Shown here: positions 48,741 through 60,445 of the stretch, piece by piece
Layout of the letters: each line of letters begins with the position of its first letter
Numbering within the stretch: position 1 is the stretch's first letter
Assembly (NCBI GenBank): GCA_036250195.1
Contig: JAVHZZ010000002.1
Location: forward strand, 67,462,205 to 67,526,204
From: Mixophyes australis
Taxonomy: Eukaryota; Chordata; Amphibia; Anura; Limnodynastidae
Reading direction: 5' to 3'
Length of the DNA: 64,000 bases
Program-made: the position numbers and the translations under genes
Notes under the pieces: generated by a model
Told to the model about the DNA's origin: nothing
The model's input: the letters and a program-made list of their open reading frames with translations, nothing else
The model's database searches: none

Positions 48741-50700
48741 AAATGGTTAATTAACAATCAAATAAAATGCTTATGACCTCATGAGTGTTGTTTTGTAGCA
48801 TAATCTGCATGATTTTATAGAAGGGAGACCAGCAACACGCCTGAATTATCAAAGCTATAATACATATATATCAAATGAATAATGTTCTTAACTTTTTCCA
48901 GACATACCTTAAACCAAGGAAAAAACTAACATGGGTAAACCTATAAATAATTATTTATATTGCCTTATGCTTTCAATGAATATTAAATGTTGTAACCATG
49001 AATCATTTTATTATTTTGTAAAAATTTAAAATTATTGGACAAGTAAAAAGAGGTACAAAATGTGGCTTTAATTATTTACAAAGTTTACACGTCTGAACAT
49101 TACTCTTATTTGTGGCACTGTACGCATAATATTTTGCTGTACTGTATATAATGTATTTAAATGGACACTCATAGGAAGAGTTCATTGAACTAATATATAC
49201 TGCACATTGAAAGAAGAAAGGTTTGATTCCGCACTAGGAATAGGACTCTCCTCTTTGTTTAAATCCACTGGTACACCACCACCAGAATAGCTTGGGGGGT
49301 GCTCTTCCAACTAGACAAACTATTATTACTCAGACCAGAGTTTTGAAAAAACATAAAAAGGCATTCCGGTTTACTAGCTTATAATTCTTATCATTAAAAA
49401 AATCACTTTTAATTATTAATCCTAAAATTATTTTATTTCGTATATTTCAGGCGTATCTTGACGAATTATTAAAAAATAGAATCATAGAGGTGAAACAAAG
49501 ATTATAATGTGGATAATTAAAATTAGCAAACCCTTGGGTGAGAGCCGAACAGTTTGAAAAAAGAGGGTTTGGTAAACAATTTACTAAGTAGTAATTATAA
49601 CATTAGAAAAAAACACATTTCCAAGAGAGAGAAATTAATTTTCAGTGTATCATACTTCATTTATCATATCTCTTATACTTTGATTAGTTACATATAATTA
49701 TTTATGATATGTTTTTCCAACCCTATTTCGATTACTTAGAAACTGTCTTCTATTTTATATCATTTGTGTGTTAGATGGTTTTGCATTATGTATTACTCAA
49801 AGGGTATGCTCTCATATACCCAGTAGTTGGATTACTCCTCACTGTATTAGGGATATCTGATGTCACAATTATTTAAGCATATTTTATTCTTATATTGTAT
49901 TAGAGCAAATAATTTTTAAGTTGCAGATTTAATAATTCCACCCAACTACATCATATCAGCAACAAGGAAAAAAACATCATTAGTGTAATCTATAACCATA
50001 CACAATTGGGTGGTAACAAATGTTGTTTCTCTTTCATATCATATAACAGTGGTCTCTCTGTAGAAAATTGCCTCTCTAAATTTAGATCAGGTGTTATATC
50101 ACACCAGTAGGAGACTACCTCTTATTATATAACCAACCTCCTATTGTATTCCTAGCGTTTCTCCACTCTCACTCAAACTCTCCTATAAGCTCACAGTGTT
50201 ACACTAGGTATATAGATGTGTTCTCTTATTGCTCCATCTGAGAACACGGTTTCTAAAGTACATTTAAATATCAATCTAATAGTACTCGCTATTGAATATA
50301 CAAGAGACGCGGTATGCAGCTCCCACTTCCAGGTTTGTAACATCTCTACACGACGTACACTTCGCGGACAATGCCTAAACGGTGAAACGTTTGTTGAGTA
50401 GAGATGTCACTTTTGTGATGTCACAAACCCAGAAGTGGAAGCCGGCATCCTCTGATAATTCAGTTATCTCAATAATTATCACAGATCAGCTGTGCACCTC
50501 ACCTGGATTCAGTGCTCATATTGAGTGATGGATATTCCCTATGTTAATATTTGCATAGGGCCCATTTGCTCATTTGCGAAGACCTCTTCATCACTGGTTG
50601 AGGAGAGTACTCTTATCCGATTTAGGTGGCGAGCACAAAGGTGCATTGTTATTAGCCCAGCAGCTAAAGGGTCAGTGTCTCACTTAGGGAAGGGGCCATA
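48741..50700. other. AT-rich intergenic region upstream of keratin gene 2
   Basis: No gene seen. The part from 49200 to 50480 contains broken sequence of retroelement flavour, but no motif was clear enough to name. A ribozyme-like GGTGAAACG near 50380 was considered and rejected. Confidence 0.35.
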
Positions 50701-51053
50701 TCATCATCATCAGCAGCAGCAGCAGCTATTGATATAGCGCCACTATTTCCGCAGCACTGTACAGATAACTCACTCACATTAGTCCCTGCCCCATTGGAGC
50801 TTACAGTCTAAATTCCCTAACATACAGTTAGACCTTAGTCTCCGAGAGAGACTAAGGTCAATTTAATAGCAGCCGATTTACCTACTAGTATGTTTTTGGA
50901 GTGTGGGAGGAAACCGGAGCACCTGGAGGAAACCCACGCATACACTGTGAGAACATACAAACTCCACACAAATAAGGCCATGGTCAGGAATCAAACTCAT
51001 GGTCCCAGTGCTGTGAGGCAGAAGTGCTAACCACTAAGCCACCATGCTGCCCT
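50701..51053 (-). mobile_element. tRNA-derived SINE, minus strand, near full length
   Basis: Read from the right: GGGCAGCATGGTGGCTTAGT, then the B-box-like region, core GGTTTCCTCCCACACTCC, TTTAGACTGTAAGCTCC, GGCGCTATATC and a GCTGCT/GATGAT tail at the left edge. The most complete copy in the window. Confidence 0.9.
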
Positions 51054-51184
51054 GCTCTGTATTACAACATTGGGAGTGTGTTTTATTTTATTATTGGTTG
51101 ACTGACAGGCTACTGCATTATCATGCTGTATAAAAGTTACAGCTTTGTTTGACTGTGGTATCTTGTGCTGTGGAGAAGTCTGGT

Positions 51185-51490
51185 GCAGAGGTTAACATGA
51201 GATTAGGTAGTCTTTCAAACAGAATTTCATATGGTGAGATGTGCAATGGTCCTTGAGGTGTGGTCCATATTGAATGCAAGACCAAAAGCAGGGCTTCATG
51301 TCAAAGTAAGCCCGTTTGCTTCATTCACTTCTGTAATTTATTTTTTATGGTCTGGTTATACTTTTCAACCTTGTCACTGAACTGAGGATGATATGGCATG
51401 AGTAACTGTTGTCTTATACCCATCATGTCACACATTTCCTTAAATACTATCCATGTAAATGTGTGTCTTGATCAGAGGATATAATTTGAG
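51185..51490 (-). pseudogene. Endogenous retrovirus pol remnant (integrase core region)
   Basis: On the minus strand a broken integrase is readable. There is an SDQ segment near 51487 holding a catalytic Asp position. In a shifted frame follows a stretch with MGIRQQLLMPYHPQ and a Glu in the position of the third catalytic residue. After a stop and a shift comes a segment ending SPYEILFERL. This pattern fits class I (gamma/epsilon-like) retroviruses better than Ty3. It has several frameshifts and stops, and no LTR was seen. It is an old, dead copy. Confidence 0.65.
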
Positions 51491-51499
51491 GTAACCCAT

Positions 51500-53072
51500 A
51501 CCTACAAAATGATGCTTGTACCAAAATAAATCTACTCATACCAATACAGATTGTAGTTGTCTCACCTTTTGAAGCTGAATGAAATCATTTTGTACTACTT
51601 GAAATGGTCCCTCTGTAGCAGGAAGGTGTGAAGGTACGGTAGGAACAGTTCTCCCAGGATTGTTCTGGACCACTCTCCACCCCCTGAGACTGAAAAGTCT
51701 CATCACTCAGAGGAAAAAAATGTAGCAGGATTTAGAACATTGCAGCATTGGATAATAAGATTTTTAGGTGCAAGTAAGGCTAATTCCTACTTAGGCGTGA
51801 TGAGGTCAAATGTTGAGTTTTATATTTCTCATGATGTGACTCCTGTGTCAATCAAGCAAGGTATTGTTGTGCCTTTTACTAACAAATTAACTACAGGGTC
51901 TTCAATGGCAATGGTCAATACCAGACACAAGGGGGCCACATCATCCTGTCATCCTTCATTGACTCCATCATCCTGCCATGACCTTCTGTTATTTTTTGCT
52001 TATTTTACAACATGGTTGGTTTATAAATAGGATCATTCATATTTTAAGCAGCAACATACTCTTATTACTTTATTAATATTTAAACACTGAAAACACTACA
52101 TTTGACATGTGTCTTAAACTGTCACAGTTTAGGACACATGTCAAATGACACATCAGATCAATGAAAGATCTGATCATTCTCACAAGGACCCATTGATTGT
52201 TTGCACATGTCCCTGGATCATATCTTTCTTTTCCCATGATTCCCTGCAATTCTAAAGCATAATCTATGTTAAAAGAAAGTCTTTCATTAACATTTTTTTC
52301 ATCTAACATGTCTAATCTAGACCATTAAATGTCTATTATAACTCATTAATTATAATCTTATTTGTATGAACAGAAGTATCATCACTGAAGTGTAACAAAC
52401 ATTGTCTTGTTCAAATTAACCACAATACAATTTTCAAATAAATATCAGTAACAAGTATAATCATGTCAACATGTGTCATACAAGGAAAAAAAAACACATT
52501 TAACCAGTTGCCAATCTCATCTTTCTGCATGTAAAAATGTAATATCATTTCTACTACTGTCATTTCTAATATCACTACTACTTCCTTTCAAGCCTCTCAC
52601 AGAAATTACAGTCTATGAAACTGTCAAATCCATCAGAGAGGGGGGCTGTGGGTGATGCTACAAAATTCTCTCACTGTCACTAACTAAACTGTCTTTGTGA
52701 CTGTTCTGTGTTTATGTGTGCACTCAGAAGAGGAGCTTAAGTTGAATGGCTACTGTATGTTTTCTCACTTAGAAACCCAACTTCCGAAGGAAACACACAA
52801 TTGGTTAGAGGGAGACAAGACAACAAAATATTATTTATAAATACATTCCTTAACTCATCTAAAACATGTTTATCGAAAGGTACCTTTAAAGGGGAAAAAC
52901 TAGTTTATCCTGTGTACTCCCATTCCATTTTTTCAAGTATCTTATAGCAATAAACCATAATTGTTATACAAAATACTTGAAGGAGTTCCCCGCGGAATGG
53001 AATTCCCCCGAGGAATGTCCACCAAGGATTGATTCTGTCCCATTATTACACCCTTTCTTAAAATAATATGGT
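51500..53072. other. Non-coding interval with a strong hairpin
   Basis: A 23-bp inverted repeat with one mismatch and a 3-nt loop lies at 52099-52147 (CATTTGACATGTGTC arms). Sequence nearby is AT-rich. No gene recognised. Confidence 0.45.
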
Positions 53073-53627
53073 GTTTATAATAGAGATGAGCGGGCTCGGA
53101 TATCTGAAATCCGAGCCCACCCGAACGTTGCCGATCTGAGCCGGATCCGAGACAGATCCGGGTATTCCCGCCAATTGCAAAACTGAAACCGAGGCTCTGA
53201 GTCATAATCCCGCTGTCGGATCTCGCGATACTCAGATCCTATAAATTCCCCGCTAGTCGCCGCCATCTTCACTCGGGCATTGATCAGGGTAGAGGGAGGT
53301 TGTGTTAGGTGGTCCTCTGTCCTGCTATATCTCGTGCTGTGCTGTGCTGTGCTGTTCAGTTCTGTGCTGTGCTGTGCTGTGCTGTGTTCTGCTCAGTCCA
53401 GTGGTGCTGTGTCCTGTGCTCTGTCCTTCTGAGTTCAGTGGTCCTGCTGGGTCCTGTGCTGTGTCCTGTTCAGTCCAGTGGTGCTGTGTCCTGTGCTCTG
53501 TCCTTCTGAAGGCATTGTAATTTCCCCATTATTCCCAAGTTAAAAAATTTTTTACAAAAAGTTATAAAAAAAATAAATAAAAGTAATTATAAAATTATTT
53601 TTTTTAAAAAAAATAGCCAAAAACAAT

Positions 53628-53892
53628 CCTGCAGTATAAGTCCATTGGTATTGCAATATTACAAAGTTCACTGATTCTGCAGTATAATTCCAGTGGTACT
53701 GCTATATTACAAAGTTCACAGATTCAGCAGTATAAATCCAGTGGTACTGCAATATTACAAAGTTCACTGATTCAGCAGTATAATTCCAGTGGTACTGATA
53801 TATTACAAAGTTCACTGATTCAGCAGTATAAGTCCAGTGGTACTGCTATATTACAAAGTTCACTGATTCAGCAGTATAAGTCCAGTGGTACT
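53628..53892. repeat. 48-bp tandem repeat, five to six units
   Basis: The unit is ATTCAGCAGTATAAGTCCAG plus TGGTACTGCTATATTACAAA plus GTTCACTG, with little divergence. It lies inside the hAT element. Confidence 0.9.
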
Positions 53893-53967
53893 CTCCTGTG
53901 CCGCATATAATTTTTAAAGGCTTTGCCGAGTGTGTGTGGCTTCGGGGTACACTCTCTTGTGCTACAT

Positions 53968-54285
53968 ATAATGCAGAACAAAAATTTGGAGGATAAAGTA
54001 GGGAAAGATCAAGACCCACTTCCTCCTAATGCTGAAGCTGCTGCCACTAGTCATGACATAGACGATGAAATGCCATCAACGTCGTCTGGCAAGCCCAATG
54101 CCCAATCTCCTAGTACAGGGCATGTAAAATCCAAAAAGCCCAAGTTCAGTAAAAGTAGCAAAAAGAGAAACTTAAAATCATCTGAGGAGAAACGTAAAGT
54201 TGCTAATATGTCATTTACGACACGCAGTGGTTTTAGACGTCCATCCGGTGTCCGACATCTGTTCCCTGGAATTCAGACCAGTTGA
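53968..54285 (+). pseudogene. Short open frame in hAT element, N-terminal transposon protein remnant
   Basis: From ATG 53971 about 100 residues are open: a start MQNKNLEDKVGKDQ, a Ser/Thr-rich middle (DDEMPSTSSGKPNAQ) and a Lys-rich stretch (KSKKPKFSKSSKKR). No catalytic domain follows; the frame runs into the 80-100-bp repeats. It may be the disordered N-terminus of the hAT-encoded protein. Function unknown. Confidence 0.4.
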
Positions 54286-54540
54286 GGGTTTTATTATTAT
54301 ATTGTGGCCCCGGTATCAAATTGGGTACCGGGGCCACTCCACTACGCAGTCCAGATACTTGTTTGGTGGAATTCAGACCAGTTGAGGGTTTTTTTATTAT
54401 ATTGTGGGGACCACTCCACTATGCAGTCCAGATACTTTTTTGGTGGAATTCAGACCAGTTGAGTTTTTTTTTATTATATTGTGGGGACCACTACACTACG
54501 CAGTCCAGATACTTTTTTGGTGGAATTGAGACCAGTTGAG
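54255..54540. repeat. 80-100-bp tandem repeat, three to four units
   Basis: Units start GGAATTCAGACCAGTTGAGG, pass through a T run and TTATATTGTGG, and end CAGTCCAGATACTTTTTTGG. The first and last units carry an extra CCCCGGTA...TACCGGGGCC inverted segment. Confidence 0.8.
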
Positions 54541-55318
54541 GGTGATATATTGTGGCCCCGGTACCAAATTGTGTACCGGGACCACTGCACTATGCAGTCC
54601 AGAAAGCTACCTCGGTGAAACGTTTTGGACTAAAAACAATATTGTGAGGTGTGAGGTGTTCAGAATAGACTGGGAATTAGTAAAAATGATTGTTAATGAA
54701 TGTTATTGAGGTTAATAATAGCGTAGGAGTGAAAATAAACCCAAAAAACTTGATTTTAACACTTTTTATGTTTTTTTCAAAATAAATCCAAATCCAAAAC
54801 CTTAAATCCGAACCAAAACATTTCGTAAGGTGTTTTGCAAAACAAATCTGAACCCAAAACCTCAAGCAAATCCGAATCCAAAACACAAAACGCGAGACAC
54901 CAAAAGTGGCGGTTGCACATCCCTAGTTTATAAGAACCCCACAGTCTTTTCACTAAATTTACAGAACCTCTAGGTCTTATCAGACCTTAGAATATTAGTG
55001 ATAGTTCTCAATTTATAAGTCTCATAGGTCACTCAATCTATATCTAATCCCAGTACGATTAGCTTTCATACTAGTTTAGACTATGTCTGATCCCGTGCAA
55101 TCAGCTCATCAATTAACTGATCACTTTAACCTGCGATCTGAAAGCGAAACTGCAGGTGTTCTACTATACTCATTCAAGGCACTGAAATAAAATAGCGCCT
55201 CTTGACACTTATGGACGCTCACACACTTTTAGGGAATGTTTGTGGGAAGCTCATTCAGTGGGGTGAGGCACGGGGTTTAGTCTGGGATTTGGGTTTATTC
55301 AAATCCAAGACATATAGG

Positions 55319-57387
55319 GTCTGATTCATCAAGGCACGCATTGTCAGCGCAACCCTCACTCAGTATTTACTGCATGTATTTAGGCTTTGTGTGCTCCACA
55401 ATTAATCCCTGTTGAATTCAGGCACAGCGCTGCTCTACTTCACAGGATGCTGCAGATGCCTATGTAGCCTACTGCCGGTAGCCGCAAAGTAGGGGGGAAA
55501 AAGTGTGGGGTCCCCCTGATTTTTTACGAAAACCAGCACTAGGCAAACCATCTGAGATTTAGTGTCACTATAGCAGGGAGACATGCGTGACCTATGAGAA
55601 GTATACATTTTTGGGGGGTTTAATTGTTTTGGGCTACTCCAGGACCTTGGATGTGAATTTTTTTTGGAACACCTACAGGACCTGGTAATATTATGGTTTG
55701 TTTTGTTGGGTTCATGCATTATGGAGTAAAAGCTTACAAGATTGGATCGATTACAGATGAAGACATCAGATGGTAAGTATATGGGGATTTATTATTTTTA
55801 ATATAAATATGTGGTTTAAACGAGGTGTCTGATTTATTTACACTTTAGTTTAGTTTTTTTTAAATTGTATTAAACTAATGTGGTTACAAGAAGGGAGTGT
55901 TTAATTAGGTAACAAATTAATCTTGTACTGACCAGCAAACTCACATATCACTGGTGTTTGACTGACTGGCAGGCACTAACCATCTGGCTTTCTGTCAGTT
56001 ACAGTCTCTAGCTGTTTCTTCTATCATCACACTGTTTCACTTTTTCTTTCTCTCTAAAAGCCTTTGAACTATTTTGCTATTCTTTACACTATTTTTCTTA
56101 TTTAACTCTAATTCCTTAATTTTACATTAATTCCTCAGCTCCTATTCTTATTTCCATTTTCTCTATTTCTTCTCATACTATTCTGTGTCTAGTTGTATTT
56201 CCGACTGTATACAAATTTAAGAGTATCTCAGGATACATTTCAATTTGTATCTGGGTGGAAGTGCACTATACTTAAATGGTATTTCCCGTACGTAGACACA
56301 TATAACAGGCTGCATTACTCACACATGCGTAAGCATAATAAAAGGTCACATCAGAATGCATAAAACTTTTATTTGATCATAAAATAACAACTATTACAAT
56401 TATTTCTATAGATATTAATTTTCAAATATAATTTTTTTTTTTACATTAATTACATAAATAAAGATGATTTACATGCAATCCATTTTAATAGATTATCATA
56501 GTGGCATGCAGTTGCTGTGTGATAGCTAGTGGCACGCATCTGTGAAATGATTAAATCAAAGACTAGGCTTATCAGTCATCAGTATCAGTTGGCATTTACA
56601 CCTGCCTTGTTGTGAGTGCAAAAGATAAAGCTAAAAACAAGTGTACTTACAACAAACACAGGACTTGAATGATCCGAATATGCATCAAATGCCCTTAAGA
56701 TACATGACCTATTTTAATTTGCCCCTTTCCTCCCCAATTCTGCTTCTCAAGATGTAGACAATCGTAAGTGTCATTTGCACTCAGGTATGAATTGCAAGCA
56801 ATTGCGTTCATTGACATAATGTCAATTTCTGAGCATGCATAGAGCTCTTTCTCACAAGACACGTTACACCAGGGGTCCTCAAACTACGGCCCGCGGGCCA
56901 CATGCGGCCCGCTGAGGACATTTATATGGCCAGCCGGGTGTTTATGCCGCCGCTGCCTGTCTGTCATTTTTTTTACATGAGAAGGACGGTCATTGGTGGA
57001 AGAGGGAGAGGGGGCGGCGGCCGCCGCCGATTGGCTGGCCGGCTGAAGCGCTGGATCATGAGAATTGTTGTCCGGCTGCAATCTAGCTTCAGGCAGTGAG
57101 AGGAACCGAACAGCGCAGCCGGACTACAACTCTCATAGTTCCCATTGAAATACTGGTAAATTTGTTGATTTAACTTTACTTCATTTTAAATATTGTATTT
57201 GTTCCCGTTTTGTTTCTTCACTTCAAAATACGATATATGCAGTGTGCATAGGAATTTGTTCATAGTTTTTGTTTTTACTATAGTCCGGCGCTCCAACAGT
57301 CTGAGGGACAGTGAACTGGCCCCCTGTTTAAAAAGTTTGAGGACCCCTGCGTTACACAAACAGACGTACGCCCGAACATGAATCAGG
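55319..57387. mobile_element. Composite family-3 DNA transposon with nested insertions
   Basis: The left end GGTCTGATTCATCAAGGCAC and right end CATGAATCAGGACT are inverted remnants of the shared terminal motif. The right part (56575-56861) matches the family-3 interior at 28501 and 34850. A hAT element is nested at 56870, and a repeat related to 20805 lies at 55490-55570. Whether the two ends belong to one insertion is inferred. Confidence 0.45.
56870..57349. mobile_element. Non-autonomous hAT (Charlie-type ends) with perfect target duplication
   Basis: Begins CAGGGGTCCTCAAACTACGG and ends AGTTTGAGGACCCCTG. Flanked by CGTTACAC at 56862-56869 and 57350-57357. It is 480 bp and partly GC-rich (GGCGGCGGCCGCCGCC near 57014). 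No transposase. The exact duplication indicates a fairly recent insertion. Confidence 0.92.
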
Positions 57388-57419
57388 ACTTCTCTCTTTC
57401 CCTCAAACCTGTTCTCTCT

Positions 57420-57742
57420 GGGCCTGAGTCAATAAGGAAAGTAAGGCAAAAAAAAAGGAGTAAATGTTGTCCGGGACAAACCATGTTACATTGCAAGGGG
57501 TGCAAATTAGTTTAACATTTTGCACATAAGTTAAATATTGGCTGTTTTTTCATCTAGCACACAAATACTAGATAGCTTTATTTGTACACTGAAATTTAAA
57601 GTTGATCTAGTACCTGCCCTACCCCAACTATAAATCTGTCCCTACATTTTAAATTTACCTCCCCCTCCAATGCAACATGGTTTTGCCCAGATGCAAAGTT
57701 ACTCCTTTTTTATGCTTTGCTCTACTTAATGACTCAGATCCC
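57420..57742. mobile_element. Hairpin MITE, family 1 (copy 3, divergent)
   Basis: Left GGGCCTGAGTCAATAAGG and right TTAATGACTCAGATCCC ends are inverted. The interior has CATGTTACATTGCAAGGGG and TAGCACACAAATACTAGATA as in the copies at 2644 and 26810, but the right arm has diverged. Confidence 0.75.
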
Positions 57743-58517
57743 CTTTCTCTTCTCTTTGGGTTTCTTTTTTTCTTTTCTTTCAAAGTCTGTCTCTCCTCCC
57801 TTCTCTCACTTTTTTTCTGGCTCCTCCATACACCTCAGGGCTCACAGCTACAGGAACAGGTCTTCCTAACAGCGTCTTATTCCAGCACCTCCTCTCTCGC
57901 TCCACAGACAAAATATTTCAGTTAAACAGAAGCTCTGGCCAAGCACTTGCTTCTCAATGTCAAGGAAACATTCCCTAATTTGCAAGGCATTGCATTATAA
58001 TAATAAAAAAGTTATTTGTTATATCCTGTATCAGAAAAAAAATATAGCTGATAATTTGCGCAATAAATCGTGCCATTATATTGTTATCAATTAAATAGTA
58101 TACATGTTGTTTTAACTTAGTTAAACTAATCAACCCCATTTCTAATACTATTTTTAAAAATTAATTCATTTATGTCCTACCACCGTAATGTATCTGTATT
58201 AGTGTTTAAGAGACATTAGATTATGTCTGATTTAGTGATTTAACCACTAAATTTAATTCTTTTCAGCAACCATACAGAAAAAAATTACTTGGAAGTAACA
58301 TTTTTCAACAATACTGATCTTAAATATGAATATGCCAAAATGACCTCCTATAGCCTTTATTAGAGTACACTAACAAATTAGAATACAAGTATGTTATATG
58401 GGGATCTGTTGAGAAGGTGAGTCATATAAAATCATGTTAAAACTAATGAAGGATAAATCAAGTATAATAAGTATAAATAGGCTGGATGATTTTAGGACAT
58501 AATTTGTATAATTGTAT
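57743..58517. other. Non-coding interval before the Ty3 LTR
   Basis: Pyrimidine-rich at 57745-57900, then AT-rich. No gene recognised. Confidence 0.4.
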
Positions 58518-58789
58518 TGTCACTCACCGGACCGTGAGTGCCTCTTCCCGGACATTTAGGAACCGTGGCCGTCCACCATCCTGAGGGTCTGCGCATGCGC
58601 AGCCCTTTTCTATACTTCAGTGTATACCCCTTTAACTCAATTGGCAGATCAGGCAACACTCCCTATATTAAGCACCTGTGGTCAACACCACGTTGCCTGA
58701 TCTTGGAGTCTCATTCCCCATGAGTCTCTGAAGGTGTTCCTGTATTCCTCGTGTATTCAGCGCTGCTGATTCCTGTGGTTTCCAAACCA

Positions 58790-59410
58790 CTTCTATCCCT
58801 GTGGTTTCCAAACCACTTCTACTACTGTGGTTCCCATACCACTTCTACCATCAACTGTATCATCGTGACTGTTTGCTGATTCCTATCCGCTGCCTCCGTG
58901 CACTACAGTCTTCTAAACCACTTCTACTACTGTGGTTCCCATACCACTTCTACCATCAACTGTATCATCGTGACTGTTTGCTGATTCCTATCCGCTGCCT
59001 CCGTGCCCTACAGTCTTCTAAACCACTTCTACTACTGTGGTTCCCATACCACTTCTACCATCAACTGTATCATTGTGACTGTTTGCTCATTGCTATCCGC
59101 TGCCTCCGTGCACTCCAGCTTTTACTTCACTCACCTGCTTCTCATCAAGTCTGTTTGCTGATTCCTATCCGCTGCCTCCGTGCACTACAGTCTCCTGCTT
59201 GCAACTCGCCTGTGTTCATCATCGTGACTGCCAGCTGATTCCTATCCGCTGCCTCCGTGCACTACAGTCTCCTGCTGGTAACTCGCCTGTGTTCATCATC
59301 GTGACTGCCAGCTGATTACTATCCACTGCCTCCGTGCACTACAGTCTCCTGCTTGCAACTCGCCTGTGTTCATCATCGTGACTGCCAGCTGATTCCTATC
59401 CGCTGCCCTG
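58790..59410. repeat. Tandem repeats in the LTR (105-bp and 77-bp units)
   Basis: Three units of about 105 bp (GTGACTGTTTGCTGATTCC and GGTTCCCATACCACTTCT words), then three of about 77 bp (GTGACTGCCAGCTGATTCC and CTCGCCTGTGTTCATCATC words). Both share TATCCGCTGCCTCCGTGCAC. Confidence 0.9.
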
Positions 59411-60185
59411 TGCACTGCAGACTTACTTCATCTCTGTTGTATCTTCCTCGAGACTGCCGCTTGCATTACTATCTGCTACACTTCGTGATCAACAGCTCCT
59501 GGCCTGCGCTGCACTCCTGTGTCCCATCGCTGTTGGTTTCCTGTGGTTGCTACTGGTTACCTCCGTGTGCCGCTGAGTCCTGCTGCTGTGGTCAGCGCTA
59601 TCGTCCATCTCCTGCTGATCCGCTCTCCGCGCCTTCACGTGTTCCACTGGTCTCTACCCTCCTGACAGCATTGGATTTGTATCTGATCTACTACCCTCTG
59701 CTGGATCATCTCCATTCTCCTGGGTCCCTTCTGAGTCCAGTTCCACGTGTTGCTGACTCCTGTGGATTCGTGTCCCTGTTGGTCTACTCACCTGTGCTCT
59801 GCACCTGCTAGACCGCTGCCTCACCTATCCAGGGACTTCCTATCCAGTCGGCCTCCAGCCGCTCAGGTACCGCTGCATTCTCATCTGACTGCTACTGCTG
59901 AACCACGGTATGCATACTTCTCATTGACTGTGCTGTGTATTGCATATCTTGCTGGACTGTGTTTGGTTCTCTCTGGAGTCTGCTATCCGCTGAGTCTATT
60001 GCTATCATTGACTGTGTTATCATTGTGCTGGACTACTTCAAGAGACTTTCTAGATTGCAGACCTGCTCAGTCATTTATATATATATATATATCTATATTG
60101 TGCATATTACTGTGGATCGTGTATAAGGTGCCTGTGTATATCCTGTGTTGCAGTCTTCCCTTGTGCACCTCCTCACATATATATT

Positions 60186-60445
60186 CAGTGGTACAACTTG
60201 CTGATGTCAGACCACTGATCCCTGTTTCCGGTATCACCTGTTCCATTATCCTCTCACATAGCAGTGGTACAACTTGCTACCGCAGACCACTGACTACCCG
60301 GATACCTCCACTTGGATTCCATTCCTTCACTCAGACAGCGGTACAACTTGCTACCCGCAGACCGCTGACTCTCATCACCTCCTTGTTTCTGTTGGACATT
60401 CCTCCTCACTATAGCAGTGGTACAACTTGCTATCGCAGACCACTG
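60186..60445 (+). promoter_or_regulatory. Array of four stem-loops upstream of gag
   Basis: Units at 60186-60217, 60262-60292, 60336-60367 and 60415-60445 each read CAGTGGT, then ACAACTTGCT plus a few nt, then ACCACTG. The third unit has CAGCGGT with ACCGCTG, a compensatory change that keeps the pair. Such a motif could serve in RNA packaging, processing or protein binding; the role is unknown. Confidence 0.75.

Larger units (their letters stand above)
53081..54925 (+). mobile_element. Non-autonomous hAT element with tandem repeats
   Basis: Ends TAGAGATGAGCGGG and TAGGGATGTGCAACC are inverted and flanked by a perfect 8-bp duplication GTTTATAA (53073-53080 and 54926-54933). The element is 1845 bp and shares end type and AAAACC-rich subterminal region with the hAT copy at 36106. 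Inside are a GCTGT-type simple repeat (53335-53400), a 48-bp tandem repeat (53628-53892), a short open frame (53968-54285) and an 80-100-bp repeat (54255-54540). Confidence 0.9.

Noticed and set aside
50340..50410. Possible Penelope-type hammerhead ribozyme (GGTGAAACG)
   Set aside because: The required CTGATGA core box was not found nearby.
53302..53520. Cys/Val/Leu-rich frames of 66-72 codons
   Set aside because: Translation of a GCTGT-type simple repeat within a hAT element.
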